This document shows, piece after piece, positions 22,707 to 37,281 of a stretch of 64,000 nucleotides of DNA. The position numbers and the translations under genes are program-made. Location: positions 496,001-560,000 of the forward strand of contig JABVXU010000005.1 of NCBI GenBank assembly GCA_013365365.1, read 5' to 3'. Positions within the stretch are counted from its first letter, which is position 1; every line of letters starts with the position of its first letter. Under the pieces are notes generated by a model that was given only the letters and a program-made list of their open reading frames with translations, searched no databases and was not told the DNA's origin. This DNA comes from Cruorifilaria tuberocauda (lineage: Eukaryota; Nematoda; Chromadorea; Rhabditida; Onchocercidae).

Positions 22707-25700
22707 TCAAGTTGATTCAATACTTTGTTTATTCTGATTTTGTTTACATGAGTGATTGAGATGTGCATAGATCAGAACACCAATATCACGATGACCATTC
22801 TCCACCGCAATTGATAAGGCTGTTGAACTATCCTAAAACTACTTAATTAATCACCTATATTCAGTGATTTTAATAAGACTTATCATTGCATTCTTGATGG
22901 TAAATTAGCCATAGCTGTTTTACGAATTTCTATAATCAGGCCAATGTCTTCTACAGTATTTCACTTTCAAAATGTTTATTAAAGGCTTCAAAATATCATC
23001 CTTTTATTTGTTTACGTAAGTTAAGATTTGTTAGATGAGTTTGAATTTTAAATTTACGAAGTTTTGAAAGAAGAAATTACCGATAATGCAAAAAGTTGCT
23101 AAGATTACTTCTTTTGATTTTTATTTATCAATGATCTGTTATTAAAAAATGTTACAAGAGAAGTTAAAATTGATTTAAAGGAATTTTCGATTTATGATTG
23201 TAAGGGAAGGAACGTACACAGTCAGAAAGTGAAGCGTCAATGTCCTGTTGAACAAGAAGTAATTTCACTATTTCTTTATGACCGTGTTCGGCGGCGCACA
23301 TCAATGCTGTAGAGCCTTCCTCGTCCTAAATTGTAAGTTTTGTACGAATTCGAAAATTATGGCAGTTTTGAATCGACCATAACTGAGCCGTCAATAAATT
23401 AAATAAAATCGTAGAGAAACATTCGTTGTATTTCTTACAGAATGATCAATCAAAACCTGTATATTGAGGTCAGCTTGACAATCAATCAATAACTTCGTAG
23501 TATTCATTTTACCGTGTGAAACAGCAAGCATCAATGCTGTCTGTCCGTGCTAAAATATTGAAATTTTTCATAATAAAATCAAAAATTCAAAATATTTGAA
23601 ATTGATTCTTTAAGGATTCCGTTCTGAAGCTTCATTTATTCCATTTTAAAGATTCATTTTGCCTATCATCGAAGAATAAATCTTTCATTTTTTATTTAAA
23701 AAGATACAAACCTGAACAGCTTGAGCGTTAACATCACCTAATTGAAACAATCGATGAATAACGGCAGCTTCAAGTTCATCAGATGCATCACAAAGCGATG
23801 CCAGCATCACTGCTGTATATCCGGCCTAAATACTTCATTTCAATAACCGTCAATTACTATCAACAATTTGTGAAATTTCAATTTATTAAATTTTAACTGA
23901 TAATATAATCTGAAAAATTTCATTAACTTACCTTATTTGCACGGTCCAAATTGCATACTCGTGAATCCAACAAGATGCTAACAACGTCGAAATTACCATG
24001 TGATATTGCATAATGAAGAGCGGTATTTTCCTGGAAAAAAATCCTCATGTTGATTGGATTTTAAAAGCATTCGCAGCTTGAATACGAAATTTTAAGTAAA
24101 ATTGATACTTAAATATTTTAAGGTTTGCTTCTTTTCTTTTTTTTTTCCTTTTGTTGTATTTGAAATTTAAAAGAAAAAGTGAATGAACATTTGAATCAGC
24201 AAGATTGATGACGAATTTAAGAACAGCATCTGAGGTTGCTTCTAATAAGTCGATAAAACTTTCCACTTGGATTGCTGATGCTGTTTTCCGGGCTGCCGTT
24301 TTCAACCATTCATGTTTGGCATGCCTCGTTGCCCAATCCTTGAATTGAGTGAAATTTAAATTCTTAATATTCAATCAAAAATAATATTCGTAAGAAAAAA
24401 TAGAAGAAATAGATGAAAATTCGAAAAAGATTTAAGACAATTTCAATCTTTTGTTACCAGTAAAGAAGGTTCAACTGAATCCGGCTCCTGAAAGTATTTC
24501 TTCAAAATTCCAATTGCTTCATTAAGCTGTTGTGTTAGTTCGAATTGCGCAGCAGTGCCTGCCTCGTTCGTATCGTATGAACCTTCCGAATCGGAAGATG
24601 AGCTCGTACTACAAAACAGTTCATAACTGTTTCATTCTATTTTGAGTGCTGATGATGAATAGTACTTTTAAGAATAATTAGGAGAAGTAATTTTTAAATT
24701 ATTAATTAAAGTAAACACTGTTCAATTCTTACATCGTTTCACAGCAAAGCAATGTCACCTGTCTTCGAAAACGATAGGATTGTTAGTTTTGTCGTAGGTT
24801 GGGAGAGGTATCCTCAGTGATCCATTATTCAGAGATTGTACTGGTCGAGAAAACGTTACTGCTCGTCCATTGGAATACGTTCGTAGAGTACGCATCTCCG
24901 AGCGTAATGGAGTCAGTTGATCGGCTATTTCAGCCTCCTAAAGGCATTTGATTATTTTGAAACTTCAAGAAGCTAAATACGAGCATTTTTCAATATTACT
25001 TTATTGAAATGAAAGAAAAAAACCTCATTAAATTTAAATCTTGAAAAAAGATTAGGGACAAACTTCATCAGGTGATTGTGGTACAGTTTCTCCAGGAATG
25101 TATTTGCTGATTTTAGGTCGTGGTATTCGAGCTGGAACCGGATCCGGAACTTTCGATAATGGCATTTGTAGTGAGACAGTATCTTTCTTGAGATTAACTT
25201 TTTCTTTCAAAGCACCTTTCGTTGTTTGAGGTATTGAAGGAGCTGAACGACTCTGAAACATATTATACTATGAATATGGAAGTGAAGAAAGTTTTTTTTT
25301 CCTGTCACTATTCATTCATCTTATTTGTCAGTCAGTCGAATACAATTCTTTCTCCATTCTAATTGACAAATCAGATTATAGATTTCGATGGAATTGGAAA
25401 GAAATAACAATTTAAGCTTGATTTTATTCCAAATTAACAAATATTAATGAAAAATCAATGGTTATTAAAAGAAACTGCCGAACAACATGGACCGGTACTT
25501 TCTATTCAAGTGTTGAGTAATAATTCATCTTTTCTCATTAATTTTATAACTTATACTTTTTTAATATGAAATTATCAATAGTATTTGCTGATTCATCCAA
25601 ACTATGCAAAAAATTTTTAACCTCATAGCAAGAAAAGGAAAGACTTTTTTAACTCATTAAATAGAATGCTTAATTTTGAACTATAAAAAAGATTCGTGAT

Positions 25701-28700
25701 ATGTTAAAGATTTAATTTACCTGTATTTTATGCTGATCAACGATGTACTGCAACGAATCACCTTTTTTAGTGATTGGTCGCCAAGATTTGGATGTTATCG
25801 TACCACGAATAAAATTTAATGGTTGCGATTTTTCAGTTAACATTTTTTTAACTACAGCTGCACGGGCATGACCTAATACTCGAGGTGTTTTAATCTTTGT
25901 GACAGCCTCATCTTCAGTTTTAACGTCTGAATTGTCTGCAATACGTTGCTTCAATGACAACTGCTCCGTAGACTTCGAATTTCCAAAATTGGTATCTTCT
26001 GAATCCCATAGTGTTTCTTCCACTACATAAATCTTTAACAAGCAAATGATCAGTTATGTTAACAATTTATAATACAATGATAAAATTCAAAAAAAATCAA
26101 AGAGAAACTTTCTCATATAATTAAGATCTGCTAAATTGTATGCGAAAAATTGCATACGGATATCCTTCAGGAGGTTTGTGGCATCAATAAAGTTTATAGA
26201 GATTGAAAAAGAGCTTTACCGTATCGTCATCATCACTATCTAATATCATTTCTTTTTGCAGTTTGATTTTATCGTGTGCTGGAGATACCTCACTATCAGA
26301 TGCTGGAGGTATCTCAAGTACCTCGATCACATCATCCTCGTTACCCACTGCTACATCCTTTCTATCTCTAGTTGGAATCAACCACAGTAATTCCGCTATT
26401 TCCGTATCATCAATTATTCTTGGCTCACTTTGTTCCGATTCTGTAATACATTATATTTGATCACTGATTAGTCAGTTAATAAACTGCCGTATGTTACCGC
26501 TGCCAATAAATTTTTCAGGTTTTACTATTCATCTTCCAAAACTTTTGCATGTTGAAACGGTAATTTATTGAAACAATATTTTGTCTAATAATTACTACTT
26601 ACCAATCCAATCAAATTATAACGATATTATTTATTTAAAGTTGACATGTATTTTTAATCACTGATTGTTGTGTAAAAGTTATGAACAAACCGAATTCTGT
26701 TTGCAATGCAACAGTACTGCAGCATATCTTTTGTTTAATTTCTTTTTCATTACTTAATTCAACATCTATTTCGGTGATAGCATCCGCAACATTGCATTCA
26801 ATAAATTCATCGTGAACTGTGTAAGAATTGTTTTCAGTTACTTGTGCTGTATCGGGGCTGTTATTTAGAAGGCTTTCCGATGATGTGGAAACCCATACTG
26901 TTCTATAATATTGTCGTTTAAATGAAATATTTCAAAATCAACATTACTGGAATGGTAAATCTTTAAACTCTATTTGAATTCAAAGAATTTCAAGCAGTGT
27001 TACTTTAGCACAATTACTTCCAAAAAATGACGTATGTGCGAGTAAGCCACAACATTGATAGTACGATAGAAAGAAGCTTAGCGAAGAGAAGTAAAAGTTA
27101 TCCTCAAATGTGACTAATATTTGGAAAATAAATAATACTTCATTTTGATATGATCAGTTTGAATGTGACGTGAATGAGATATGATCGGAGTAGTCATCGA
27201 GAAGGAATCTTTAAGCAAAGAAACAGTTTCTTCACTTCCATTTCCTGAGTCAACCAATTCAACAGCATCCGTCATACTCGAGAAATCACACATTACAGTA
27301 AACGTGTTTTCACTCCCGCAGCCATGATCTATCCCTGTTTTAATTTAAAAGTATAGTCTTTTTTTTTAAATTGGATTTACGAATGATTAGTTCAAATTAT
27401 GATTCTCATTTTTGAATTCAAAATTTTTTTAATATAATAAAAAATCATTTCCTATTATTATCCCTCTCATTCGTCGCAAATACGCCATTACTCAAATGCT
27501 ATCACTCAAAAGGCATTTAAAGGCATTTGTAAAATGGCAATCGGTAACAAACTTTGAAAGGGATTAGAGTCTTAATCAATTATACTAAAAAATTTGTATA
27601 CTTGGAAGTATCCTAATTAACTGTTAGTGAACAATAATCTAGTATCACATTTAAAATAACTTTCCGGTCTAATAGTTGGTAGTTCCTCACTTAGTGAATT
27701 AGTTGTAATATCTTGAGAAGGAGAAGAAGCCAATGGTTTATCGGTTATGACTTCAACTGAGTAATGTTGTGGTTCTTGAACAGCTGAAGTGGCGCGATCC
27801 CTACACCAATGCATTTTAATTCGATCCTCCAACGAAACACTTGTCCTCTACAAATCATTAATTTTAAATTTTTTGAATTTTTTTAAAATATTTTTATATA
27901 GGAGATAAGAGAAGAACTTGCATCAAGTAAGCATATCAAATAAATATGGAAATAGATAATTATATAATTTGATAAGTAAAACTGAATAAATATAGTATAA
28001 GATTTTCCTCTACTTCCAAATTTCATTCAGAAAAATCGAGAAATAATTAATAATCATTAATAAAAGATACTCATTATCTTTGTTAGTATTAATGAAGAGA
28101 GCTATTTATTTAAGAGCTAACACAATGAATAATAAATTATCACGAAAAGATAATTATCTGCTATAGATCTTTGGTTATGATAAGATAAGATAATGTAAGC
28201 AAACAGACTGCTGCATATACTTTTACAAAAAAGAAAATGATCAAAATAAACAATAACCTTATCTTCAACTTCAACAAGCAATGCATCATTGGCAGCATTT
28301 TTTTTCTCCACCTGTATCGCTTCAATAGTTGTATTATCGAGCATTTCACATGAGTTTCCAACACTTTTGTCACTGACAACTGTCTCTTCTCTCTTTCCTC
28401 TTAACTCTCCAACTTTTCTACTTTTCATTTCATCCGTTGCTTCTTTTAATCTTAATTAATTTAATTAATAATCAGCTTAGAAACACAATTTGTAATATAC
28501 AAACAATCAAATCTGTTATCATTCGAATGGCTGTACATATTTTTACTGCTAAAGTAACCACGTAAAGATTTTAATTTTAAGTAGAATATTCTAATAGTTT
28601 CTTCATTCACATAATTGAATAATTATTGTTTCAAATTCAATCAAAATTAACTGAAGAATGCAAAAAGCCTGGGAGTAATCAGTATCTATTCACCACAACT

Positions 28701-31700
28701 ACACTTCGACAACAAAAACAGCAATAAATTGATAAAATTTATTGGAAGAGATGACGTGCACAGACCTGGATGATAAATCAGATAACTGTTTTTGAAGGGT
28801 GCAGCACTGAAAGCATAGTTCGTTGGTAGTGATATCGATTCTGGGATCTTTTGAATCAACCCTCAGTGCATTTCCATTCCTTAACTTGACGGAATCATTT
28901 TCGATATTTCTGCAAAAAATCTTTTTGGACAAACTTTCTTTTCCTTCTTAAGACGCTTGAAATATTTCAAAGAATAGGTATAAAATTGAATAAAGAAAAA
29001 ACTGCTTCTTTGATTAATTTTAAGTTAAAAATAGTTTTAACTGCTTCTTAACTTCATTCATTCAATGCAGTACATTGATTTTTGAGAAGTCAATAAAGAA
29101 ATGATAGAAAGTACTATTTTATTTGTAAATGATAGTTTTTATCATTTCACTTATTTTACTTGTTACTTGCTTAATTTTAATCTTACCCATTTGAAATGCT
29201 TTTCATAGATGTTTTCGTGATTGTCTTCACACTGTCCAGATTTTTAAAGATTGAATATCTTTCAGTCGTTGGAAAGTCGAATGATGAATGAGATGGTGAG
29301 CTTCGATCATGTCTTAATCGTTCCTGAAACGATTAAGATATCGTTGAAGTTTAGAATTTTTCCTTGTAGAAACAACTGATCAAATAAATAAAACAATTGT
29401 TTAAGTGTGGATCATAAAAGCTTGCAATTCAATAGTAATTAGTCGATATTTAATTTCGTTTAATCGATTTCACGTGAGAATATAAAAACGTGAGAATATA
29501 TTCACGTGAGGATATAAGGAAAATGAAAAAAAAGGTTGCATATTAAAGAAAAAATGAAATTGCTAAATAGACTTACTGAGAAGAATGAGCAATTTCTCGG
29601 ATAAACTGTTGGTGGAATAGGTATTGGTTTGGGATTTATTCTTATAGAGTTATCATCTGATTTCCGACGTCTCATACTAATAAACCCGTCAATGTCAACA
29701 GCACTGGAAGATCGTTCCACCGATGAGCGTATCCTCCACTGAGGTTGTTGTATTGCTTCTGTATCGCTCAAATACTGATTATGTGTTGATAAAAGAGTAA
29801 ATGAACGTCGCGGTATTTCCGGTGTTCTGCTTCCCAAATAATGCGTCTTACCTTGCTCGTACAATGAACGATTATGTCCTGACTGCAAAAAATAAATGAT
29901 GTTCAAAATAACTTTGAAAATTTGAAAATTTTAAAAATAAAAATTGTATTTAAATTTTAGAATAAAAAAAAAGTTATTGGAAATAGGTCACGAAAATGCT
30001 TTTCTCAAGCGATTCAGTGATAAATCAAAATTTTAATGACGAGGCAAGCATTATACTGAATTATTGCTTTTTATTTTCATATTTTTTTAAAGACTTAATC
30101 TCATTGTAAATATAAACAACTTACACTCATAATATTAATTTCATGATAAAAAGGCAATCAAGAAAAGCAAACATCTTGGGATAAACTAATGTCGCAGCTT
30201 CGACTCTTCGTATTTCCAGCGTTTTTTGCTTGAGAATTGCTTGCTGTGAATAGCGATTTCCGGAATTCATCATTGATTTCATCGTTTTGATGTTTCGATT
30301 TGATTTCTGACATTGCTTTTCCCAAAGCAGTATGATATTCTGCAAAAACGTCCTTTTATATCACGAAAGAGAAGAAACAAATAATATAATGAGATAATAA
30401 ATTAAAAATAAATGAGATAAGAAAGATAAAATCATCATAGCATTCCTTTCGTTCACTTTTTTTTTTGAGAAGACAATAAAGATACATTTTAGAAATTTGA
30501 TGAATTAAATTTTGGAGAAGGATTGATAGATCTGCTTGTGGCTATTCGGTTTAATATTATCACCGTTGCTGTGAATACAAAAAACTTTTTTGACAATTTA
30601 AGTTTTTTTATTCATTAATATGAATTTGATTTAACTCTATTATCTAATTTGATATTTCATTCATTTCGATAAAAATGAAAAACAAAATAAATACAGTTGT
30701 GAAATCAAATTAAAATGTAGACAGGATAAAAAAAAATGTTATAGATAAGCTATATTAGATATCAATGGAATATCATTCTGTGAACTGTTCGCTTTGATAT
30801 TCATACATGAGTGATGACAGTGAAATGATAATCTGCGAGATGAGTAAGTTATAAAGTAAATTTTGCAACGAATGATTCTCGTAAAAAGAATTGTTTGACC
30901 TTTTTTATAATTACTTTATTAAAAATAAATCAATAATAAAAGTAAGTTATTAGAAATGTAATTACTTTATTAGAAATAAATCAATAATAAAAGTAAGCAT
31001 ACAAATGCTACGTGGCGCAATTTGGACAACCTTTTTCAGTACTGGTTGTTAGTAATTTACGCTCAGTGCTCTACTAATAACCCGAAACGCTGAAAAGTAT
31101 CCTGAGTTTTACATAGATTTTACTGATGAAATCCTCATCAACCCCCCGAACTCCCTAAAATACTCATACAGTGAAATTTTCATTAGAGGTGTTTGGACGA
31201 AAAGAATACTTCGATGTATATGTTATTGGTTAATTAATTAAATTAAAAGACAGTGAAGTTACCATGTTGCATTTCCGATGGAAATGGTGATTTTCTTGAT
31301 GATGATGCCATATCTGAAAAACACTTAATTTAAATTGTGGTATAAAAATGAAAAGCTTGATATTTGGTAGCTCAATTTTCATGCAAGCTATCAATCAAAG
31401 TCTGTGCTAATTGCTTGTTTTTGCAAATGTCTGTGACTAGTTGATGTTTTTGTTTATGAATCAAAATTTCAGCAGCGCTAATATCATTATATGCGAATTT
31501 CTAATCTTGTTTCAAAATTTTCAATTATTAACAATAGCTTATTTGGTTATTTATCTATTCTTGTTCTCTGAATAAAATGTAAGAATTAACAACTTTATCA
31601 AGTTTCTGCAAAAATAAACAAAAGAAATATGCGAATTCTGAAATGACCGTATAGTCATTCATTCCTCAATATTTCTGCTAACTTTCAACAGAAGTTGCGT

Positions 31701-33820
31701 ATTCTACCTTAAATCCTTTGAATCTTTCAACATTTCTGTTTCTTTGGTTCATTTTTAGACCAAAAGTAAATTAGCTCATAGATTCGGATCAACAAAAAGA
31801 ATTCGCTAGTTCAAAGCTTTCTTATTATTTTATTTCTAAAGGTAGTCATATTTCAAATCTTTTTAATCCTTCTCATATCTAAATCATTTATTTGAATGCA
31901 CCATTGGAAAAAGTTCCTTTTAGGAAATTCTGTCAACAATTTTCAACATTATTACTAAGAAGATTTAATTAAGAATTTTTAATATATCTCCATTTCCCAT
32001 TATCTTTCAGTTCTTGAGTGAAAGCTAGCAGGAAAACAAAAAATCTTGCAAAAAGAGACATTTATTTACTCTTTCCTCACTGAAAAGAGCCTTTTTAGAA
32101 CCTTTTTAGCCAAATGAAACTTTTTGTTGAACTTTTCTAGTCAAATGAGACAATAATTCAGTTCTTCAACAAAGATGCGATCATCTCATCTTGCAACATT
32201 TCAAATTGGAAAGTCAATCTTGTAATTGACTTTCTGATGAAATGTGACATGTAAACGAAATGACTTATCCATTAAACAAATACAAATGTCATGTGCTTCG
32301 AAATCAGTCAAGCAACTTATGTCTGATGATAATTACATCGGCAGACAATTTAGATAATTATTTAGAAATGGACAATTTCGGTCATCATTTCCAGTTCCTG
32401 ATGTTTCAATATAGTAAAGTCCTTCGAAATAAAAAGACTGAAAGTTTCTTTCGTCGACAACAGTCATAGTTATATACACTTTCTTTTGTTTTAATTACCC
32501 AATTTTTATTTTCAAGAAATATTTTCTAATCACTATTATTTAGATTAACATTTTTACACTGAAAATATTAAGATTGCTTCAAATTTCGGAAGAGTAGAAA
32601 GGCTAACTCATTTTTGATTGCAATGGCCTAGAGCTATTTTGGATTGTGCCATAATCTGAGAAATAACCATTGTATTGTACGTTTTTTCGTGCATTATTTA
32701 CCAGACTTCGCGATCCTTTTTCTGAATTACTTTCACGTAAATTCAACGTTTCTTCAAAATCGCTTACCATGTTTTCCAATGAGTCACTGAAAATTTGAAA
32801 AGATTAGATGGGCTTTTTGATTAATCTGAGCAGGTTTTAAATGTAATGTAAACATGATCCATTGAATAATATAGGTAAAGAAACTTGATATGATAATGTT
32901 TGACACAAACAAGTTTTTTCCTTTCCTAATTTCTAAATTTTTCTTGTATTCAATACAAGAAAAATTTCGAAATTGACAAGAACAAAATGATGTCAAATTT
33001 AATTTTAACTTTTGTAAACAGATTTTAACAGTTTTAAAGTTTGTGTTTTCAAACAAAGAAAAAACTTTCCTGCGTCTTTTTTAAAGAATGACAAAAAAGA
33101 ATTAAACAATCCTATAAAGTCAAATAAATAAGCAGTAGTACAGTGGTACAATGACTCCTTTTCAGTATTTGTCAAGTTTTTAATTTATTAATTTATTTAA
33201 TAACATAAAAAAACAAGCCTGAAAATAGAATCCAATGGAGTAAATGGAGTCTTTCCTACCAATTTCTTCTGTGTTCCGCTCCATTTATTCACTATACCAT
33301 TTTGATTGCTATTGTACTTCGATGAATCTTTTTGTAAATCATTTCTATCGTTCTGTAAAGATCAAAAATATGCTACAGTGCATCTTTTCAAGTCATAAAA
33401 CTTGCATAAATTAGCTATAATTTCGTATAAGCTAGATAAAATACAAGTAGAAAAAGTTATATTTACACAGTTGAATAAAAAGTTTAAAATCACTAAGTGT
33501 CGTATTTCAATTCTTTTTTCGTTTGCGATTTTTTCTTAGGTAGTTTATATAATTTTAAACATGTCGATGGTAAAGAAATTTGTAATGCAAATAAAAATTG
33601 CTAAGATTGAGTGAGTGGAAACTCATACAACCAAAAGAAAGAAATATTTGTCAAATAAAATGTATACCGTAGATATTCCATTGCTTGTTTCATTAGCAAC
33701 ATTATTCAAGAAATCAACAAATCCAAGATCAATGTGAAATCCATACGGACAACAATTACATTTCGGAGTTCCCATTGTTGATGTCTTTTCAACATGACCA
33801 TTTATCCGCGGTGTAGCCAT
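22707..33820 (-). CDS. vab-19: KANK-family protein (VAB-19 orthologue), KN motif plus ankyrin repeats
   Basis: Twenty-three exons: 33668-33820 (ATG 33820), 33219-33352, 32608-32786, 31263-31313, 30173-30339, 29577-29882, 29187-29323, 28766-28909, 28258-28450, 27661-27847, 27139-27334, 26691-26902, 26220-26440, 25721-26032, 25064-25252, 24759-24937, 24458-24608, 24189-24338, 23932-24030, 23712-23825, 23457-23549, 23218-23325 and 22707-22832 (TGA 22707-22709), about 1266 residues. Exon 1 carries the KN motif ([16 protein letters not shown]). Exon 8 may begin a short helical segment. The last six exons encode the KANK ankyrin block with signature strings [51 protein letters not shown] and [19 protein letters not shown] proteins link integrin adhesions, microtubule cortical complexes and actin; C. 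elegans VAB-19 works at epidermal and muscle attachment structures. The middle is Ser-rich and poorly conserved. Exon 2 needs a GC donor at 33218; the exon 9 acceptor (AATTAAG at 28451) is weak. Confidence 0.9.
29471..29519. repeat. Three tandem 16-bp units containing CACGTGAG
   Basis: ACGTGAG recurs at 29472, 29488 and 29504, each followed by an A/G-rich ATATA tail. The first and third units contain the palindromic E-box CACGTG. It lies in KANK intron 6, about 60 bases from the exon 6 donor. Confidence 0.75.
30909..31000. repeat. 51-bp tandem duplication in a KANK intron
   Basis: AATTACTTTATT at 30909 recurs at 30960. The copies share AATAAATCAATAATAAAAGTAAG with one substitution before it. 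Confidence 0.85.
32928..32974. repeat. Near-perfect palindrome in KANK intron 2
   Basis: Sixteen-base arms, AAATTTTTCTTGTATT (32935-32950) and AATACAAGAAAAATTT (32952-32967), are exact reverse complements around a single C. After one mismatched pair the arms continue for six more bases (AATTTC/GAAATT). Confidence 0.85.
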
Positions 33821-36564
33821 AACCAAATTTCCGATTTATTTCTAGTAAATATTTAATTTAGTCCTGTTTGTAACATGTTAAATCATTACAATCCTTTTTA
33901 TTTATAACTGATATAGTGATTAAAAGAGTGATAATGAATGTGTAGCACATGATATAAACAAATTAATATTCAATGATAAGTGGCTAAGAGAACTTGATTA
34001 TCAATATGATGAGCATGATATTCTTGTTCGCCGAATACATGTCTACCTCATCCTACTTTTTTCTAAACTCATCTTATAGTTAATTCAACGTCATATTTAT
34101 TAGCCAAAGTAATGAAATCAATGCAACAAATAAGTAAAAGCATGAGAACGATTATTATTTGTAGCATTAAAACGTTAAAAGAAATAAAAGCTCGTAAAAG
34201 TTTTCGGATGAAAATCAACGTTATCTGATTTCTACGGATTTTAATTTTAACGGATTTAAGAGATTGTTGTTGAAGGTCAAAAACAGATGAGCAGAAACTG
34301 GTTAGCAGCTCTCTTTTTAAATAGTGCGACACATTTTAGGACATCACTTTTACAATGATAAGGAAATGGTTTATTTATTTTTTTTCTGTGAAATCTAAAA
34401 TTACTCCAAAAATATCCTTACTGTACTTCTGACTCTATTCGCTATTATTTTCTATTGAAAGATACGTCTACAGCTATGCTGCTTGTTCTGCGACTAAATT
34501 GTCGTTATTAAAGATTATCATTGATTCTGAAAGAAGTTTAAATTATTAGAGAAAAATATTGAGAAGAAAAAAATGGAAGCGACGGGAGTAAAACTTTTTG
34601 GTACTTTTATTCTCCACCATCTTTTAACACAGTCCACTTTCCAGTCCACATCATACTTTCTTTTTACAGCACTTGATTACTTACATAAAAACAGAAAACC
34701 TTACAGAATGTTGTTTCGACAAAGTTTATATAAAGAGAAGAATAGCAGTTCCAAAAAAAAAAAAAACTTTGATTTGTTTGGAAAGCAATTATTGATTAGT
34801 ACATGCCGAATTATTTTAACCTATGAAATTTAGGATAGACTAAAAGCTAACAAAATAAGCATAAATAAATAGAGTAAGAGGATTTACTGATCAATCGAAA
34901 ACTGATTCTAATGACAACAATCGAAGCAACAATATAATGAACAATTGGGGAGAGTTAAATGAAATAAACAATCGTCGTATCAGTGCATTTATAAATGTTG
35001 TTTATGTTAGCCACAACTGCTACTCTCTTCCGTTGGTCACAAAACACGGTGTAAAGTCCGATAGACTAAATGACGTTTGGATAAAAATGGATGAGAAGCT
35101 TACTTCTCTGTATTTGTTTAATGATTAAATTTCATTCTATAATTATAAATTTGTGGGTTATAAGAAAGTTTGAAAAAAATTTTTTACCAATATATGTTAT
35201 CAGGAATATGAGAATTTCAAATTTAAATTCAAACTGATTTAAAAATATAGCGAGAAATTGCATTTTCACTTATTTTCAAAACTTTGCAAAATTTTTAAAC
35301 AATCTTTTCAAAGATAACTCATTCCTATAGAAAAATTCAATATGCAAAAGCTTTTTATGCTCATCAGAAATGTAAGAAAATGAACAGTGTTAGTTAAAAA
35401 TCACGTAATATCTTGCGACATAAAGTACAGTTCAATTATTCGGCATATATAAAATTAAAAAAATTAAAAAAATGCTAACTTTTAAGATATCAACAATGAT
35501 GAAATGTAAATTAATAAAGCAAAAAAAAAAGGAATGATATTACGGAATTCAAAAAAAAAAAAATAGTCCATTGGAACGATTCACAATAGAAATCTTTTAA
35601 AGATAATTCCATTATTCGTTTCAACGAATATTATATATGTACTCTTTCAAGAGAGATAAAATAAAATGCACTTTTTTTTTCATATGAAATTTGCAAAAAG
35701 ATATGATATAAAAAAAAAGAAAATTCAAAATTTATTACATTTTTCCATTTATCAAAATTTCATTCTTTAATTGAGAGCAATAAATTTCGGTCAGCAATTG
35801 CAAATCATGCATTATTGTAGTAACTGTAAATATTTATAGTGATTATTATAATATAATTTAACTATGCAATAGTTTCAATTCAAAGTTAACGAAGAAAAGA
35901 TAACTAAAAATATTTGCCTTAAAAATTTTTCAACCAAGATAGATTTATCCTAGAAATTTGGCAATAATTAATTTCCCACCTGTGTCTATTCAATGAATTT
36001 GTTTACATTTGGCAGAGGAAATGCCTTTTCTCATTTTTCATCTATTATTGGCATATGTAATAACGTTTACAGAATAATGAAAATGATTTTACATGAGATG
36101 TGAGCGTTAAAGCGTTAAGAAGAGCTAGAAAAACGAGTTTTTTTGTTGTTTACTTGCGTGTTCACTGACGTAAATCACTTAAAATTACTTTTGAAAATGA
36201 AAACTGAGGTATTTATAGTAGAAATACAAGCTTACACAAATATTCTTCTCACATATCGATAACTTTTCAGTATCTATCAATTTCTACGTGTTATTATCAC
36301 GCAATATAAGATCAGATTGCTAATAATTATAAATGTTTTTAAATGGGTAAAATGAGAGAAGTCTATTGAGTGAATAGCAACATTGATTAGATTGAAGATG
36401 TCTGTATCTTCTCGTTATTTGTTACGAAATTTCAAAATTGTTAGCTTAAAAATTCGAGAAAAATGAGAGAAAGAAAAAAGAAAAGTTTAATTCAATTATT
36501 GTAAACAGTAAGTAATTACTTCAAACCAGCACTACAATAGTATTGTATGTTACGTTGTTGTTGC

Positions 36565-36583
36565 TTTAAAACGCTGCGTTTTA
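36565..36583. repeat. Short perfect palindrome
   Basis: TTAAAACGC, T, GCGTTTTAA: nine-base arms with one spacer base, in otherwise AT-rich intergenic DNA upstream of KANK. Confidence 0.7.
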
Positions 36584-37239
36584 ATTAATGCGATTTGTAA
36601 TTTAATGAAAATAATGAATGTATTGAGTGGAATGAGAAAGAAACGAATGGAAAGAGAATAGAATTTACGTGTAAATATAGAAGAAACTATGACCTTGGAT
36701 TGGTCAGTTAAGATTGAAACGATTACGGAACTGTAATATTATTCCTTGATAAATGTTTTAATTATTACGATAGTAAATTTCATATTACATCGGAAAGTTT
36801 TACACTTGTTCAGTTGGATACGAATAATTTTTAATAAGTTAAAACATTTTGAGACACTAAATGAGCGAAACTGAAAATGGGCATATTGTTGTTTTAATTT
36901 CGAATCTTTTAATTTTGCATAGAAACTGACTAATTTTTTTCTTTCTCAAAGCCTAATTTAAAGAAAATTATAATGTCTTGGAATCTTTAAAGTCTTATTT
37001 TTGTTTATATTTCCAAACTTTCCTTTTATATATATATTAATTTATTATTTATTTTATAAAAAATTGACAGTTCCAGAATTGGATAAGAGTAATTTTCAGT
37101 AATTTAAATAATGATATGAAGAAAAGAATTGTAAATTTTGATTCAAAAGTAAAAGGATAAGAATAATTAGAGAACTTTAAAGTAGTATCAGCTTGCTTAA
37201 ATCCTATGAAAAATTACATACACCTGGAAGTATTTCTTC

Positions 37240-37281
37240 CTTTATTTCTTTCCATACTTTCAGTACAAGAAAGAAATAAAG
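37240..37281. repeat. Perfect inverted repeat (13-bp arms, 16-nt loop)
   Basis: CTTTATTTCTTTC (37240-37252) and GAAAGAAATAAAG (37269-37281) are exact reverse complements. Confidence 0.8.
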
